From CAYLPT01 sp964385645 (GTDB taxonomy: Bacteria > Armatimonadota > Hebobacteria > Hebobacterales > Hebobacteraceae): a stretch of 64,000 nt of DNA. The position numbers and the translations under genes were made by a program. Each line of letters opens with the position of its first letter. The first letter of the stretch is position 1. The notes under the pieces are model-generated. The model saw nothing but the letters and a program-made list of their open reading frames with translations. It was not told the DNA's origin and searched no databases. The DNA lies in assembly GCA_964385645.1 (NCBI GenBank), contig CAYLPT010000072.1, forward strand, positions 5,313 through 69,312, in the 5' to 3' direction. Positions 31,826-40,958 of this stretch are shown one piece after another.

Positions 31826-31931
31826 GCAAGCGCCGGGGCCCTGTGGGCCCGCCACCCGCCTCCGGGTCAGCGCAGGTGGCGCTGGCTCGGGGTCGAAGGG
31901 TGAGGGGGCGCGACCGGCGCGGGGGAGAGAA

Positions 31932-32699
31932 ATGGACTTCGGCATCATCGGCGGCACGGGTTTCTACCAGACGGGCGGCGAGCCCGGCAAGCGGATCGAG
32001 GTGGCGACCCCGTATGGGCTCGTGGAGGTGGAGCAGGGGAGCTTCGGCGGGCGCACCGTGGCCTTCGTGGCGCGCCACGGGTGGCAGCACAGCGTGCCGC
32101 CGCACCGCATCAACTACCGGGCGAACGTCTCCGCGCTGCAGCAGCTTGGGGTGACGAGCGTGCTCGCCTCTGCGGCCGTGGGCTCGATGGCGGAAGCGCT
32201 GCCGCCGGGCGCGCTGGCCATCGTCACGCAGTTCCTCGATTTCACGCGGGGCCGGCCGAGCACGTTCTTCGACGGCGACTCAGGCGGGGTCGTGCATGTG
32301 GACATGACCGAGCCCTACTGCCCCCACCTGAGCCGGGAGCTGGCGGCAGCGGCGCAGAGCCTCGGCGAGCAGGTCGCGCCCGCAGCCACGTATGCCTGCG
32401 CGGAGGGCCCGCGCTTCGAGACCGCCGCCGAGATCCGCATGTACCGGATGCTGGGCGCCGACCTGGTCGGCATGACGAACGTGCCCGAGGTGACGCTCGC
32501 CCGGGAGGCGGGCATCTGCTATGCGACGGTGGCCGTGGTCACCAACTGGGCAGCGGGGGTATCGGAGACGCCGCTCGCGCACGAGGAAGTAAGCGCCTTC
32601 ATGGAACGACAGATACCGCGCCTGCGCGCCCTCTTCGAGCGCACCATCGCGGATCATCAAGAAATCGCTTGCTCGTGCCGCCGATGGCGGACCCTGTAG
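31932..32699 (+). CDS. MTAP/MTIP-family nucleoside phosphorylase
   Basis: A 255-residue purine nucleoside phosphorylase family 2 enzyme. It has FGIIGGTGFYQ, RHGWQHSVPPHRINYRAN, AEGPRFET and MTNVPEVTLAREAGICYATV. The base-specificity loop reads V-V-T-N-W-A-A-G where adenine-specific MTAP enzymes have T-D-Y-D. Asn at this place is found in enzymes using 6-oxopurines, so the substrate may be methylthioinosine, inosine or guanosine rather than methylthioadenosine. ATG 31932 follows GGGGGAGAG. It overlaps dprA by 16 bases. Confidence 0.85.
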   Translation: MDFGIIGGTGFYQTGGEPGKRIEVATPYGLVEVEQGSFGGRTVAFVARHGWQHSVPPHRINYRANVSALQQLGVTSVLASAAVGSMAEALPPGALAIVTQFLDFTRGRPSTFFDGDSGGVVHVDMTEPYCPHLSRELAAAAQSLGEQVAPAATYACAEGPRFETAAEIRMYRMLGADLVGMTNVPEVTLAREAGICYATVAVVTNWAAGVSETPLAHEEVSAFMERQIPRLRALFERTIADHQEIACSCRRWRTL

Positions 32700-33628
32700 C
32701 CGGTCGGGGTGGCGGAGAAGCCGCACTCTGGTGGGCGGCACTCCAGAGCGTCACTGGCATCGGCCCCGCGAGGGCGCTCCACTTGGCGCGGACCTTCGGC
32801 TCGGCACAGAAGGCTCTGCAGGCCCCCGTCGAGGAGCTGGCCGGCCGGGGCCGGCTCTCGCTCGAGCAGGCGCAGGCGCTGGCCGCGATGTCGGGGTCTC
32901 TCGCGCGGGTCTCTGAGCGGCTCGATCTCTGGCGCCGGGCGGGCATCGAGGCGGTGGCCGTCGAGGATGAGCGCTACCCGGCCGGCCTTCGCGACCTGCG
33001 GAGCCCGCCGCCGCTGCTGTTCTTGCGGGGTGAGCTGAGGCCAGACGACGGCCGCGCGGTGGCCATCGTCGGCACCCGCGAGCCCAGCCGAGAGGGGGCG
33101 CGGCTCGCCCGCGGCCTCGCAAGGGGACTCGCCGCGCGCGGCTTCACCGTCGTGAGCGGCCTGGCGCGTGGGATCGACACCGCGGGACACCGGGGCGCGC
33201 TCGCCGCGCGCGGGGGGAGGACCATCGCCGTGCTTGGCTCGGGGCTGCTGCGCATCTACCCACCGGAGAACGCCGTGCTCGCGGCCACCATCGCGCGGCG
33301 CGGCTGCCTGATGGCCGAGGTGAGCCCCGACGTGGAGGTGGACCGCCGGCGCCTGCTGGCGCGGGACCGCATCCAGGCAGCGCTGCCGCGCGCCGTGATC
33401 GTCGTCCAGGCCTACGAGCAGTGCGGCAGCATCGTCACCGCACGCCACGCCCGCCAGTGCGGCCGAATGCTGCTGGCGGTCCCGTGGACGGAGCCGCCAT
33501 TCTCGCATGGCTGGCAGCGCCTCAGGGAGATGGGCGCGCGCCCCATCGCGGCCGAGGCGGAGCTCGACGACCTGGTGGCCGCGCTGGAGGCGGAGCCGCC
33601 CGTCGGCCCGCAGAGGCCGCTCCTCTAG
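32684..33628 (+). CDS. dprA: DNA processing protein DprA
   Basis: DprA loads RecA on incoming single-stranded DNA during transformation. The 314-residue protein has an N-terminal SAM/HhH-like region (QSVTGIGPARALHLARTFG) and a Rossmann DNA-binding domain with AIVGTREPSREGARLA, SGLARGIDTAGHRGAL and VLGSGLLRIYPPEN. The usual RNRIIAGLS stretch is changed to RDRIQAALP, and the VPG-type segment reads VPWTEPP, so this copy is somewhat divergent. There is no winged-helix tail. ATG 32684 is chosen; GTG nine bases upstream is possible. Confidence 0.88.
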   Translation: MADPVAGRGGGEAALWWAALQSVTGIGPARALHLARTFGSAQKALQAPVEELAGRGRLSLEQAQALAAMSGSLARVSERLDLWRRAGIEAVAVEDERYPAGLRDLRSPPPLLFLRGELRPDDGRAVAIVGTREPSREGARLARGLARGLAARGFTVVSGLARGIDTAGHRGALAARGGRTIAVLGSGLLRIYPPENAVLAATIARRGCLMAEVSPDVEVDRRRLLARDRIQAALPRAVIVVQAYEQCGSIVTARHARQCGRMLLAVPWTEPPFSHGWQRLREMGARPIAAEAELDDLVAALEAEPPVGPQRPLL

Positions 33629-35808
33629 CGCGCTGGCCGGCCGCGGCGCCGCCGCGGCCACAGCACCAGGGCCGCGCAGGCCGCCGCCGACACCAGGGTA
33701 AGGGCGCGGCCGACCAGGAATCCCGTCGGCCGATACAGGAACTCGACGGTGTGCTCTCCGGCCGGCGTCACCGCCCCCATGAGGACCCCGTTCACCTTCA
33801 GCAGCGGCGCCGGCCGCCCGTCCACGCGGGCACGCCACCCCCGGTCCCACCGCTCGTTCAGCACCACCAGCGTTGGCCCGCTGGCTTCGGTGTGCGCGAT
33901 GACCCACTCTGGCCTGCGCACCTCGGTCGCGAGGCTGACCGTCGCCCCAGGCTCGAGCTGGAGTCCGTCCAGCTCGCCCTCGACCACTGCGACGTCGCGC
34001 AGGCGCCCGGCGCGGGCCAGCTCTGTCGTCCTGAAGTAGGCCTCGATCGGGTCCGCCGCAGCCACCACCTCGCCCGCTGTGAACACGTGCGGGAACGCGC
34101 CCGGATTGCGGTAGACGGTGAAGGGCCCGGCCTGTACGCCCTCCAGCTCCGGGAAGCTGGTCCCGCCCCCGACCGCTAAGTACTTAGCGCCAAGAAGAGA
34201 GAGCAGCGACAGGTCCTTGTGCAGCACCGCGTCGAGGAAGGCGGCGTTGAACAGCGGCGCCTGCTGGCGGTCCACGAACGCCGCATAGCCGTCCAGGGTC
34301 CTCAGTCCATAGGACATAGGTACGTTCGGCGGCAGCAGCCTGCGCGCCTCCGCCCACCCGTCCGGGTTCGTCGCCCAGCCGCCGGGGGGAACCCATTCGG
34401 CATCCACCCGCTGCGGTGGCAAAATGTGCACGCGCGCCCAGTCTGGATCCTCGCCAACAAGCTCCGCCACAGGGTGGGGGGTGGTCAGTATCCGCGGATC
34501 GGCGAGCGGCGCGAGGGTGCGGCCGAACGCCCACAGGTCGAGCACCGAGGCGGCTGCCACCGCGCCTCCAAGCACTATCGCGCGGCGCCCGCGACCCACC
34601 GCGGGTAGTCGTGCGATGGTCTCCCAGCCGTATCCGACGAGTAGCGCTGCCGCGAGCGTGAAGAGGAAGATGAAGCGGGCGGGCACTCGGAAGTCACCGA
34701 AGCCGGGGAGGTGGCGAAGAAGCTCGTAGAGCGGATTGTTGCGGGCGAGCGCGAGAAGCAGCGCGGCCGCCGCGAGCCCGGCCAGCGGCCAGGCGCGGCG
34801 CTGCGTACCGCCCACAAGCGCCAGCGCGAGTGGCGCGATACCGAGGTACAGGACGTACTCCCAGTAGTAGGGTCGGCCGCTATAGGTGTCATCGGCCGGC
34901 GTGCCCTGCCAGTTAGGGGCGACCAGCCCGATCAGGTGCTCGGGACGCAGAGAGAAAGACGTGATGTAGCCGAGGTCGCCGCGCCCGGCGCGGGGCGCGG
35001 CCGCGGCCAGCTCGGCGGTGGGCAGAAGCTGCACCGCGGCCAGCCCCGCCCCCAGCGCCAGCGTGCCCGCGGCAACGATGAGGGCGGTCCGCAGCGGCCA
35101 GCGCCGCGCGCGGCGCGCCCTCTCGACGGTTCGCCACCCGACCCAGAAGAGCACTGCGAGGGTGATGTGGAAGAGCGTCTGAGGGTGCCCCGCCAGCGCC
35201 GCCATGGAGCACGCGAGGCCCGCGAGCGCGATGTTCCGCGCCATCGGCCCGCGCCAGGCCCGCTCGACGAATACCAGGATCACCGGGAGCCACGCCGCGG
35301 CGCAGATCAGGCTGACGTGGTGGAGATGGGAGAGCAGATAGCCGCTAAGTGAGAACACCAGCCCCGAGAGCCACGCGGCGGACGGTGAGCACCCGAGAGT
35401 GCGCGCCAGCGCGTAGGCCCCGAGACCGGCCGCAAGAAGGTGGACGGCCAGCAGCCAGCCGATGGCCGCGGGGGAGGGGAGGAGCCAGGAGAGAGCGAGG
35501 GAGAGGGGGTGGAAGGCCGCGATCTGGCCCTCTGCGGCGAGCGGGTAGCCGCACATGATGTGGGGGCACCACAGGGGGAGCCGTCCGGCGCGAAGCGATT
35601 CGTGCATGAACCCCTTGACGGGTTCGAAGAAGAAGAGAAGGTCGCCGTGGATGAACGCGCCGCGGAGGGTTAGCGCCCGCCAGAAGAAGGCCAGGTGCAC
35701 GAGCGCGAGAGCGCCCACGGCCAGCGAGTCCCACCCCCTTCTGGCAGCCGGTCCCGCCCCCGAGTGCCCATCCAGGCCTGCACTGCTCCGCCTCTGTCTC
35801 TGTGGCAT
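33625..35808 (-). CDS. YfhO-family multi-pass membrane protein
   Basis: A 727-residue protein with about thirteen helices, a YfhO/GT-C-like start (GAFIHGDLLFFFEPVKGFMHESLRAGRLPLW; CGYPLAAEGQIAAFHPLSL) and a large C-terminal external domain ending in a last helix (VSAAACAALVLWP). YfhO proteins are linked to glycosylation of lipoteichoic acid or other surface polymers in Firmicutes; the role in other phyla is unproven. ATG 35808 follows AAGG and starts three bases after the stop of the UroD-like gene, so the two are probably one operon. Confidence 0.82.
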   Translation of the reverse strand: MPQRQRRSSAGLDGHSGAGPAARRGWDSLAVGALALVHLAFFWRALTLRGAFIHGDLLFFFEPVKGFMHESLRAGRLPLWCPHIMCGYPLAAEGQIAAFHPLSLALSWLLPSPAAIGWLLAVHLLAAGLGAYALARTLGCSPSAAWLSGLVFSLSGYLLSHLHHVSLICAAAWLPVILVFVERAWRGPMARNIALAGLACSMAALAGHPQTLFHITLAVLFWVGWRTVERARRARRWPLRTALIVAAGTLALGAGLAAVQLLPTAELAAAAPRAGRGDLGYITSFSLRPEHLIGLVAPNWQGTPADDTYSGRPYYWEYVLYLGIAPLALALVGGTQRRAWPLAGLAAAALLLALARNNPLYELLRHLPGFGDFRVPARFIFLFTLAAALLVGYGWETIARLPAVGRGRRAIVLGGAVAAASVLDLWAFGRTLAPLADPRILTTPHPVAELVGEDPDWARVHILPPQRVDAEWVPPGGWATNPDGWAEARRLLPPNVPMSYGLRTLDGYAAFVDRQQAPLFNAAFLDAVLHKDLSLLSLLGAKYLAVGGGTSFPELEGVQAGPFTVYRNPGAFPHVFTAGEVVAAADPIEAYFRTTELARAGRLRDVAVVEGELDGLQLEPGATVSLATEVRRPEWVIAHTEASGPTLVVLNERWDRGWRARVDGRPAPLLKVNGVLMGAVTPAGEHTVEFLYRPTGFLVGRALTLVSAAACAALVLWPRRRRGRPAR

Positions 35809-35811
35809 TCC

Positions 35812-36918
35812 TTAGTGCCGATAGCGGCCTCGGCCGGTCCAGCCCGATACCCGCGCGATAACCGCATCGGCCTGCTCGCGTTCTCTGACGCCGTGGACGC
35901 TGAGCCACACTCCCTCCGGCCGCAGACTCTCCATGAACAGGTCGAGCTCGTCTGGGGCGAGTCCGATCTGAAGCCCCTTTCCCGCCGCCTGGCACTTAGT
36001 GTAAACCTCCAACCAGTCGGAGGCGCGGCCGTTCCCCTCGCCGTAGACCCACTGGATGGCGGTAAGCTCCGGGATCTCGAGCAGCGCGTCCAGGTGCTTA
36101 AGCGCGCCCGGCCCGTCGAGGTGGTAGAGCGCGGCCTCGTAGTGGCGGCACTCCTCGGCGATGCTCTCGAGGAACACGTCGCGGAACATCCGAGGCGAGA
36201 TCATGCAAGAGAAGTCGTTCGACGGCACCAGCCAGCGCTTGGTGGACACGATGCCCGCCCAAGTGCAGATCGGCTGGCGGGCCGCGCGCAGCTTATCATG
36301 GTAGCAGTCGTACACGCGGAGGTAGACGTCGGTGACGTACCGTAGGAGCGACTTGACCTGCTCCGGCCGTTCCACCATGTCGAAGTTCAGGCGCATGGGA
36401 TCGCGGAAGGCCGCGATGGCATCGGCCCCGGGGTGAAGGTCGGTGATGCCGGTGTAGAACTTGCCCTTGCCGGCGGCGAGGAGTGCGTCGGTGATCTCCA
36501 GGATCTTGCGCCAGTAGACGTTGTCCTCGCTGAAGCGGACCTTGTCCACCTGCGACCAGTCGTCGAGGATGGGCACAGACCAGGATGTTTCCTCGCCAAA
36601 CTCCAGCTCGCAGCCGAAGAACGCACTGAAGACCTCCGGCCCGAGATTGGGGTAGGCGTGGGGGAGGGCATCGCCGAGGTACTCGGTGTTCATGGCTGTC
36701 GCGAGCGCCACCTCCGCCGCCCGCCCCGCGTCCATCCAGCGCTCGCGCAGGGAGGCATACGGCCGCTCCGCCGGGTAGGGGTAGTCCGAGTCCCGCTTGG
36801 GGACTGTGATACATACCACCGGGCGGTCAATGATCTCGCGGCTCCAGAAGGCGTCCTGGCGGGCGAGCCTCTGCTCCCAGTCAGGGATGCGCTCGATGGG
36901 CATGACGTCTCGGTGCAT
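35812..36918 (-). CDS. UroD-like (uroporphyrinogen decarboxylase family) protein
   Basis: A 368-residue TIM-barrel protein of the broad UroD/corrinoid-methyltransferase group. DWEQRLARQDAFW and the later blocks (YHLDGPGALKHLDALLEIPELTAIQWVYGEG; GLAPDELDLFMESLRPEGVWLSVHG) are typical of the non-haem members found in Armatimonadota, Planctomycetes and Firmicutes. True UroD catalytic Asp/Tyr context is not clear, so haem synthesis is unlikely; methyl transfer from an O- or N-methyl substrate to a corrinoid is more probable. ATG 36918 has GGAGGAG eight bases upstream. Confidence 0.78.
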   Translation of the reverse strand: MHRDVMPIERIPDWEQRLARQDAFWSREIIDRPVVCITVPKRDSDYPYPAERPYASLRERWMDAGRAAEVALATAMNTEYLGDALPHAYPNLGPEVFSAFFGCELEFGEETSWSVPILDDWSQVDKVRFSEDNVYWRKILEITDALLAAGKGKFYTGITDLHPGADAIAAFRDPMRLNFDMVERPEQVKSLLRYVTDVYLRVYDCYHDKLRAARQPICTWAGIVSTKRWLVPSNDFSCMISPRMFRDVFLESIAEECRHYEAALYHLDGPGALKHLDALLEIPELTAIQWVYGEGNGRASDWLEVYTKCQAAGKGLQIGLAPDELDLFMESLRPEGVWLSVHGVREREQADAVIARVSGWTGRGRYRH

Positions 36919-37104
36919 GCTGGCGTCTCCTCCGGCTGTCACTCCCCCCTTGATTCTTCCTCGCGTGCCCAGGCACCTCCGTTGTCGTGCGGCCCCGGGG
37001 GCTGACGCGCGTGGCCCTGCGGGGAGGGCGCCGGCCCTGGGCGGTCGAAACGTAGAGAGGGCGCGCCCGCTGCCGGTGGCCGCACCTGCACACTCTCACA
37101 CCCC

Positions 37105-38484
37105 ATGGGATGGCACCCGATGGAGAACGACGCCACACGGACACTCGTGTCCGAGATCGAGGAGCTCTTCGCCGCGCGCGACTGGGCTGGCCTGCGTCGG
37201 CGGTTGGCGGAGACGCCTGCCCCCGAGGTGGCCGATGTGCTGGGGGAGCTGGGGAAGGCCGAGCGCGCCTTCGCCTTTCGTCTCCTGCCGCGCGAGCTGG
37301 CGGCAGAGGTGCTGTCGTTGCTGGAGCCGTCGCAGCAGAACGCCCTGCTGACCGACCTGAACGAGGACGAGACGCGCCAACTGCTGGCGACCATGCGGCC
37401 GGACGACCGCACGCAGCTCCTCGAGGAGCTGCCGGGCATGGCTACCCAGCGCCTGCTCAACCTGCTGAGCGCCTCGGACCTTGCGGAGGCGCGTCACCTG
37501 CTGGGCTACCCGGAGGACAGCGTTGGGCGCCTGATGACGCCCGACTACGTGGCGGTGCGGCCCCACTGGACGGTTGGGCAGGCGCTCCAGCACATCCGCC
37601 GCCGGGGCCGCGACAGCGAGACCATCAACACCATCTACGTCACCGACGATCACTGGGTGCTGCAGGACGCGGTGGAACTGCGCCGCTTCATCCTCGCCGA
37701 CCCCGAGGCGCCGGTGTCGGAGATCATGGACCACTCCTTCGTGAGCGTGTCCGCCTTCGCGGATCGGGAGGAGTCGGTGCGCTTGATCCAGCGCTACGAT
37801 CTGGACGCCCTGCCGGTGGTGGGCTCTGACGGGGTGCTGCTGGGCATCGTGACCATCGACGACGTCCTCGATGTGGCGGAGGAGGAGACGACCGAGGACT
37901 TCCACAAGACGGCGGCCATCGCGCCCCTGCTGGGCAGCTACCGGGAGGCGACCGTGTGGTCGGTGTTCCGAAGGCGGGTGGGGTGGCTGCTGGTGCTGGT
38001 GGTGGTCAACCTCGCCTCCTCGGGGGTGATCGCCGCCTACGAGGAGGTGCTCGCCTCAACGATCGCGCTCGCCTTCTTCATCCCCTTGCTCATTGACAGC
38101 GGCGGCAACGCCGGAGCGCAGTCGGCCACCCTCATGGTGCGCGCCCTCGCCACCGGCGACCTCCACATGCGCCACTGGCTGGCCACGCTGGGCAAGGAGG
38201 TCGGCATCGGGGCCTTCCTCGGGGTGTCCATGGGGCTGGCCAGCGCGCTGCTCGGGCTGTTCCGGGGCGGACCGACGGTGGCCATCATCGTCGGGCTGTC
38301 CATGATCTCGATCGTGCTCACCGCCAACCTGATCGGAGTGGTGCTGCCCTTCCTCCTGACCCGCCTGAGGGTGGACCCCGCGGTGGCGAGCAGCCCGCTG
38401 ATCACTACCCTCGCCGACGCGACGGGGCTGCTGATCTACTTCTCGATCGCCACCGCCATCATGGGCCGGGTGCACGCGGCCTGA
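37105..38484 (+). CDS. mgtE: Magnesium transporter MgtE
   Basis: MgtE is a Mg2+-gated magnesium channel. The 459-residue protein has the superhelical N domain (to about 130), two CBS domains (about 135-255, including PDYVAVRPHWTVGQAL and GIVTIDDVLDVAEEE), and five membrane helices with the pore motif PLLIDSGGNAGAQSATLMVRALATGD. Start ATG 37105 or 37120 (MENDATRT) cannot be separated. I saw no M-box magnesium riboswitch in the 186-base gap upstream. Divergent from the UroD-like gene. Confidence 0.95.
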   Translation: MGWHPMENDATRTLVSEIEELFAARDWAGLRRRLAETPAPEVADVLGELGKAERAFAFRLLPRELAAEVLSLLEPSQQNALLTDLNEDETRQLLATMRPDDRTQLLEELPGMATQRLLNLLSASDLAEARHLLGYPEDSVGRLMTPDYVAVRPHWTVGQALQHIRRRGRDSETINTIYVTDDHWVLQDAVELRRFILADPEAPVSEIMDHSFVSVSAFADREESVRLIQRYDLDALPVVGSDGVLLGIVTIDDVLDVAEEETTEDFHKTAAIAPLLGSYREATVWSVFRRRVGWLLVLVVVNLASSGVIAAYEEVLASTIALAFFIPLLIDSGGNAGAQSATLMVRALATGDLHMRHWLATLGKEVGIGAFLGVSMGLASALLGLFRGGPTVAIIVGLSMISIVLTANLIGVVLPFLLTRLRVDPAVASSPLITTLADATGLLIYFSIATAIMGRVHAA

Positions 38485-38494
38485 GGCGCCCCCG

Positions 38495-39826
38495 TCACCC
38501 GGGCCCGGGCACGCGAAGCCACAGGTAGGCCGGCGACTCGTTCACCACCAGCCGAACCCCTCCGTCGGCGGCGCTCTCCCACTGGACGGGCTCGACCGCT
38601 CCCTCGGCCAGCGGCATGCGCTCGGCGCGTACGACGGCCCCCGGCGGTCGGGGCAGGGCGACCTCGCGCTCGCGCCCGGAGCCCGTGGGCGACCACGCGA
38701 CCCAGATGCGATCGCCCTCGTCGTCGCCGCGGCGGAACTCGTAGAGGTAGAGGTCGCCGGCGTCCTCCACCAGCGCACGCGCGAATCGGTACTCGCCCAG
38801 CGTGCGGTGGAGGTGGGCGACGGCGTGGAAGGCGGGCTTGGGCTGGTAGTGGCGGGTGAGCCCTGAGGAGCCATGCACCTGCGGCTCGTCCTGGTCATCG
38901 AACCAGAAGATGTAGGCGCGCTCGACCCCCATCGCCGAGAACACCAGGAAGGAGCGTACCAGGTACTGCGCCTGCTCGGTCTCGGTGGAGCCGACCCACT
39001 GGCTGAACTCCCCGGTCGGCAGCGCCTCCTTCGTGGAGGCGTCCCAGCCGAACTCCGTCACCCACACTTCCTTGCCGGGGGCATGGACATCTCGCCACTC
39101 CTGCACCGCCTGCACATCGGTGAGATAGGTGAGCGCGGGGTCCTCGGGGTAGCTGCGCCGCCAGGTGGGCCAGTTCTCCACATGAGCGTAGGTGTGCACG
39201 GCGATGGCGTCGTAGAGGTCCTCCAGCCCCTCGAGGGTGGACAGGCCCTTCGCGTAACGATGGCTCGGGCCGGCGGTGGCGGCGCAGGTCACGATCCTGA
39301 GCCGGGGATCGCCCTTGCGGATGCCGCGGGCCATGTGCTCGAATATCTCGCGGTAGGTTGCGTCGTCCATCAGGCCCGGCTCGTTGCCGATCTGAACCGC
39401 CTCGACCAGCCTCTGGGTGCCCGAAGGGCCGAAGAAGCGGGCGAAGGCCAGCCCGTAGGCGTAGGCGTCGCGGGCCAGGTCGTGCCACTCGCCGGCCAGG
39501 AAGTCGTCGAGCACCACGCAGACTAGGGTCTCGTAGCCGGACTCCCTCCAGCCACCGTAGAGCTCCTCCCAGTTCACCTGGTTGCGGGCGAAGGGGAAGC
39601 GCGGGGCGTAGTTGGTGTCCCGGCCGATGTCCCACTCCAGGCCGTGGTAGTTGCGCACCAGCCGGCACACCGGCCGATAGAGCTCCGGCCTGAAGAGCAC
39701 CGTGTGCACGACGAGCCCCATGGAGTCGCGCAACACCGGCCCGGCGACCGACCGGGGCGGTGGCGCGTCGGCGGCCGCCACGACCATCAGCCAGAGCACG
39801 GCGAGCACAAACCAGGGTCTGCTCAT
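38495..39826 (-). CDS. Secreted clan GH-A glycoside hydrolase-like protein
   Basis: A 443-residue protein with a signal peptide (MSRPWFVLAVLWLMVVAAADA). The TIM barrel shows the clan GH-A pair: the acid/base in Q-I-G-N-E-P (about residue 147) and the nucleophile candidate in W-V-T-E-F-G (about 256). It also has DAIAVHTYAHVENW and IFWFDDQDEP. A beta-rich C-terminal domain follows (about 355-443). It resembles GH39 and GH5-like enzymes acting on plant or microbial glycans; the substrate is not deducible. ATG 39826 has GGGAG five bases upstream. Confidence 0.8.
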   Translation of the reverse strand: MSRPWFVLAVLWLMVVAAADAPPPRSVAGPVLRDSMGLVVHTVLFRPELYRPVCRLVRNYHGLEWDIGRDTNYAPRFPFARNQVNWEELYGGWRESGYETLVCVVLDDFLAGEWHDLARDAYAYGLAFARFFGPSGTQRLVEAVQIGNEPGLMDDATYREIFEHMARGIRKGDPRLRIVTCAATAGPSHRYAKGLSTLEGLEDLYDAIAVHTYAHVENWPTWRRSYPEDPALTYLTDVQAVQEWRDVHAPGKEVWVTEFGWDASTKEALPTGEFSQWVGSTETEQAQYLVRSFLVFSAMGVERAYIFWFDDQDEPQVHGSSGLTRHYQPKPAFHAVAHLHRTLGEYRFARALVEDAGDLYLYEFRRGDDEGDRIWVAWSPTGSGREREVALPRPPGAVVRAERMPLAEGAVEPVQWESAADGGVRLVVNESPAYLWLRVPGPG

Positions 39827-39927
39827 TGCCGCTCCCATGCAAGTGCCTGGCGCAGGCGGGCAGGGGAGGAGCGGGAAGAACCTCACTGATCCTGCACCTG
39901 GCCGCCACGCGCCGCTCCTCCATGGCA

Positions 39928-40125
39928 CTACGCCGCCGGCGTCCACCAGCCCTCCCGCGCATCCCGCATCGCCAGGTACAGCCGTCGGGCGGAGTCTGCG
40001 GTTGCCGGCGGCTCCGCTGGCGGCCTGCCCAGGAGCGGAGGCCCGTACATGCGGTCCGGGCCGAGCAGCGCTTCGAGCGCGGGCGTTTCACGTCCGATAA
40101 TATATCTTATGTTACCTTTAGCCAC
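39928..40125 (-). CDS. 65-residue hypothetical protein
   Basis: A short open frame with a GTG start and an excellent ribosome binding site (AGGAGG, five bases before the GTG). It encodes a basic start (MAKGNIRYIIGRETPALEALLGPDR) and ends EGWWTPAA. It lies 40 bases after the methyltransferase stop on the same strand. The first 40 bases are unusually AT-rich for this window. No family recognised; a promoter for the hydrolase gene may instead explain the AT-rich patch. Confidence 0.5.
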   Translation of the reverse strand: MAKGNIRYIIGRETPALEALLGPDRMYGPPLLGRPPAEPPATADSARRLYLAMRDAREGWWTPAA

Positions 40126-40164
40126 ATCGCCTCCTGGCGGGGACAGCTCTTCGGGGTGATGGGG

Positions 40165-40941
40165 CTACTGCTGGGCGGGCCGCGCGACGTAGAAGGCGCG
40201 GTCGGTGAGGTCGTCGGGGGGCGCCAGCCGATAGGCGGCGTAGACCGCCACGTCGTCGAAGCCAGCGGCGGCGAGCGCGCTCCGCAGTTCCTCATCAGTG
40301 TAGGCGCGTTGGTGGTGGACGGCGCTGAAGTGCTCGCCGGTCGCTGCGACCTCGAAGCGCATGCGTACCCGCGAGATGCGGGTCCGTGGGTTGTAGCGGC
40401 TGGTCCATCGGTACCGGACGGGCGCGTCCTCGGCGCTGCGCTGTGTGAACAGCTCCATCTCGAGCGCGCGCACGGTGTTGACGTCGAAGATCAGCAGCCC
40501 GCCCCCTCGCAGCGCGGCGCGCGTGTTTGCAAACGCGCGTTCGAGACGCTTGTGATCGAGGATGTAGTTGAGGCTATCGTAGACGCACAGGGCGTGGTCA
40601 AACTCCGGTGGAAGGTCGAAATCGGTGAGGTCGCAGCACAGGAACTCGACCGAGAGGCCGCTGTCGGCCGCGCGACGGCGCGCCTGGGCCAGCATCGCCT
40701 CCGAGCGGTCAATGCCGACCACGAGGCAGCCGCGGCGGGCGAGCTGGAGGGCGATGGAGCCAGTGCCGGTGGCCAGGTCGAGAACGCGCGATCCCGGTCG
40801 AATGGGGCGCCCGGCGAGCTCCGCCAGCTGCAGCAGGTACTCGGCCCAGATGCCGTAGGGCACGCTGGACATGATCTGGTCGTAGTAGGGGGCAATGCGG
40901 GCGAACGGGTCGTCGTTCGACTCGCGCCTGCGGCGCGGCAT
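40165..40941 (-). CDS. Class I SAM-dependent methyltransferase
   Basis: A 258-residue methyltransferase. Motif I is VLDLATGTGSIALQLARRG (about 53-72), motif II GIDRSEAMLAQAR, then CCDLTDFDLP and the long insertion VYDSLNYILDHKRLERAF typical of small-molecule methyltransferases of the Methyltransf_25 group. ATG 40941 has GGAGGAG nine bases upstream and follows the DAHP synthase stop by 17 bases. Substrate unknown; the operon link with aromatic synthesis may be accidental. Confidence 0.82.
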   Translation of the reverse strand: MPRRRRESNDDPFARIAPYYDQIMSSVPYGIWAEYLLQLAELAGRPIRPGSRVLDLATGTGSIALQLARRGCLVVGIDRSEAMLAQARRRAADSGLSVEFLCCDLTDFDLPPEFDHALCVYDSLNYILDHKRLERAFANTRAALRGGGLLIFDVNTVRALEMELFTQRSAEDAPVRYRWTSRYNPRTRISRVRMRFEVAATGEHFSAVHHQRAYTDEELRSALAAAGFDDVAVYAAYRLAPPDDLTDRAFYVARPAQQ

Positions 40942-40958
40942 TCGCCGGCGCTCCTCCC

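Noticed and set aside
36919..37104. Possible M-box riboswitch before mgtE
   Set aside because: I looked for the conserved M-box sequence and pairings and did not find them.
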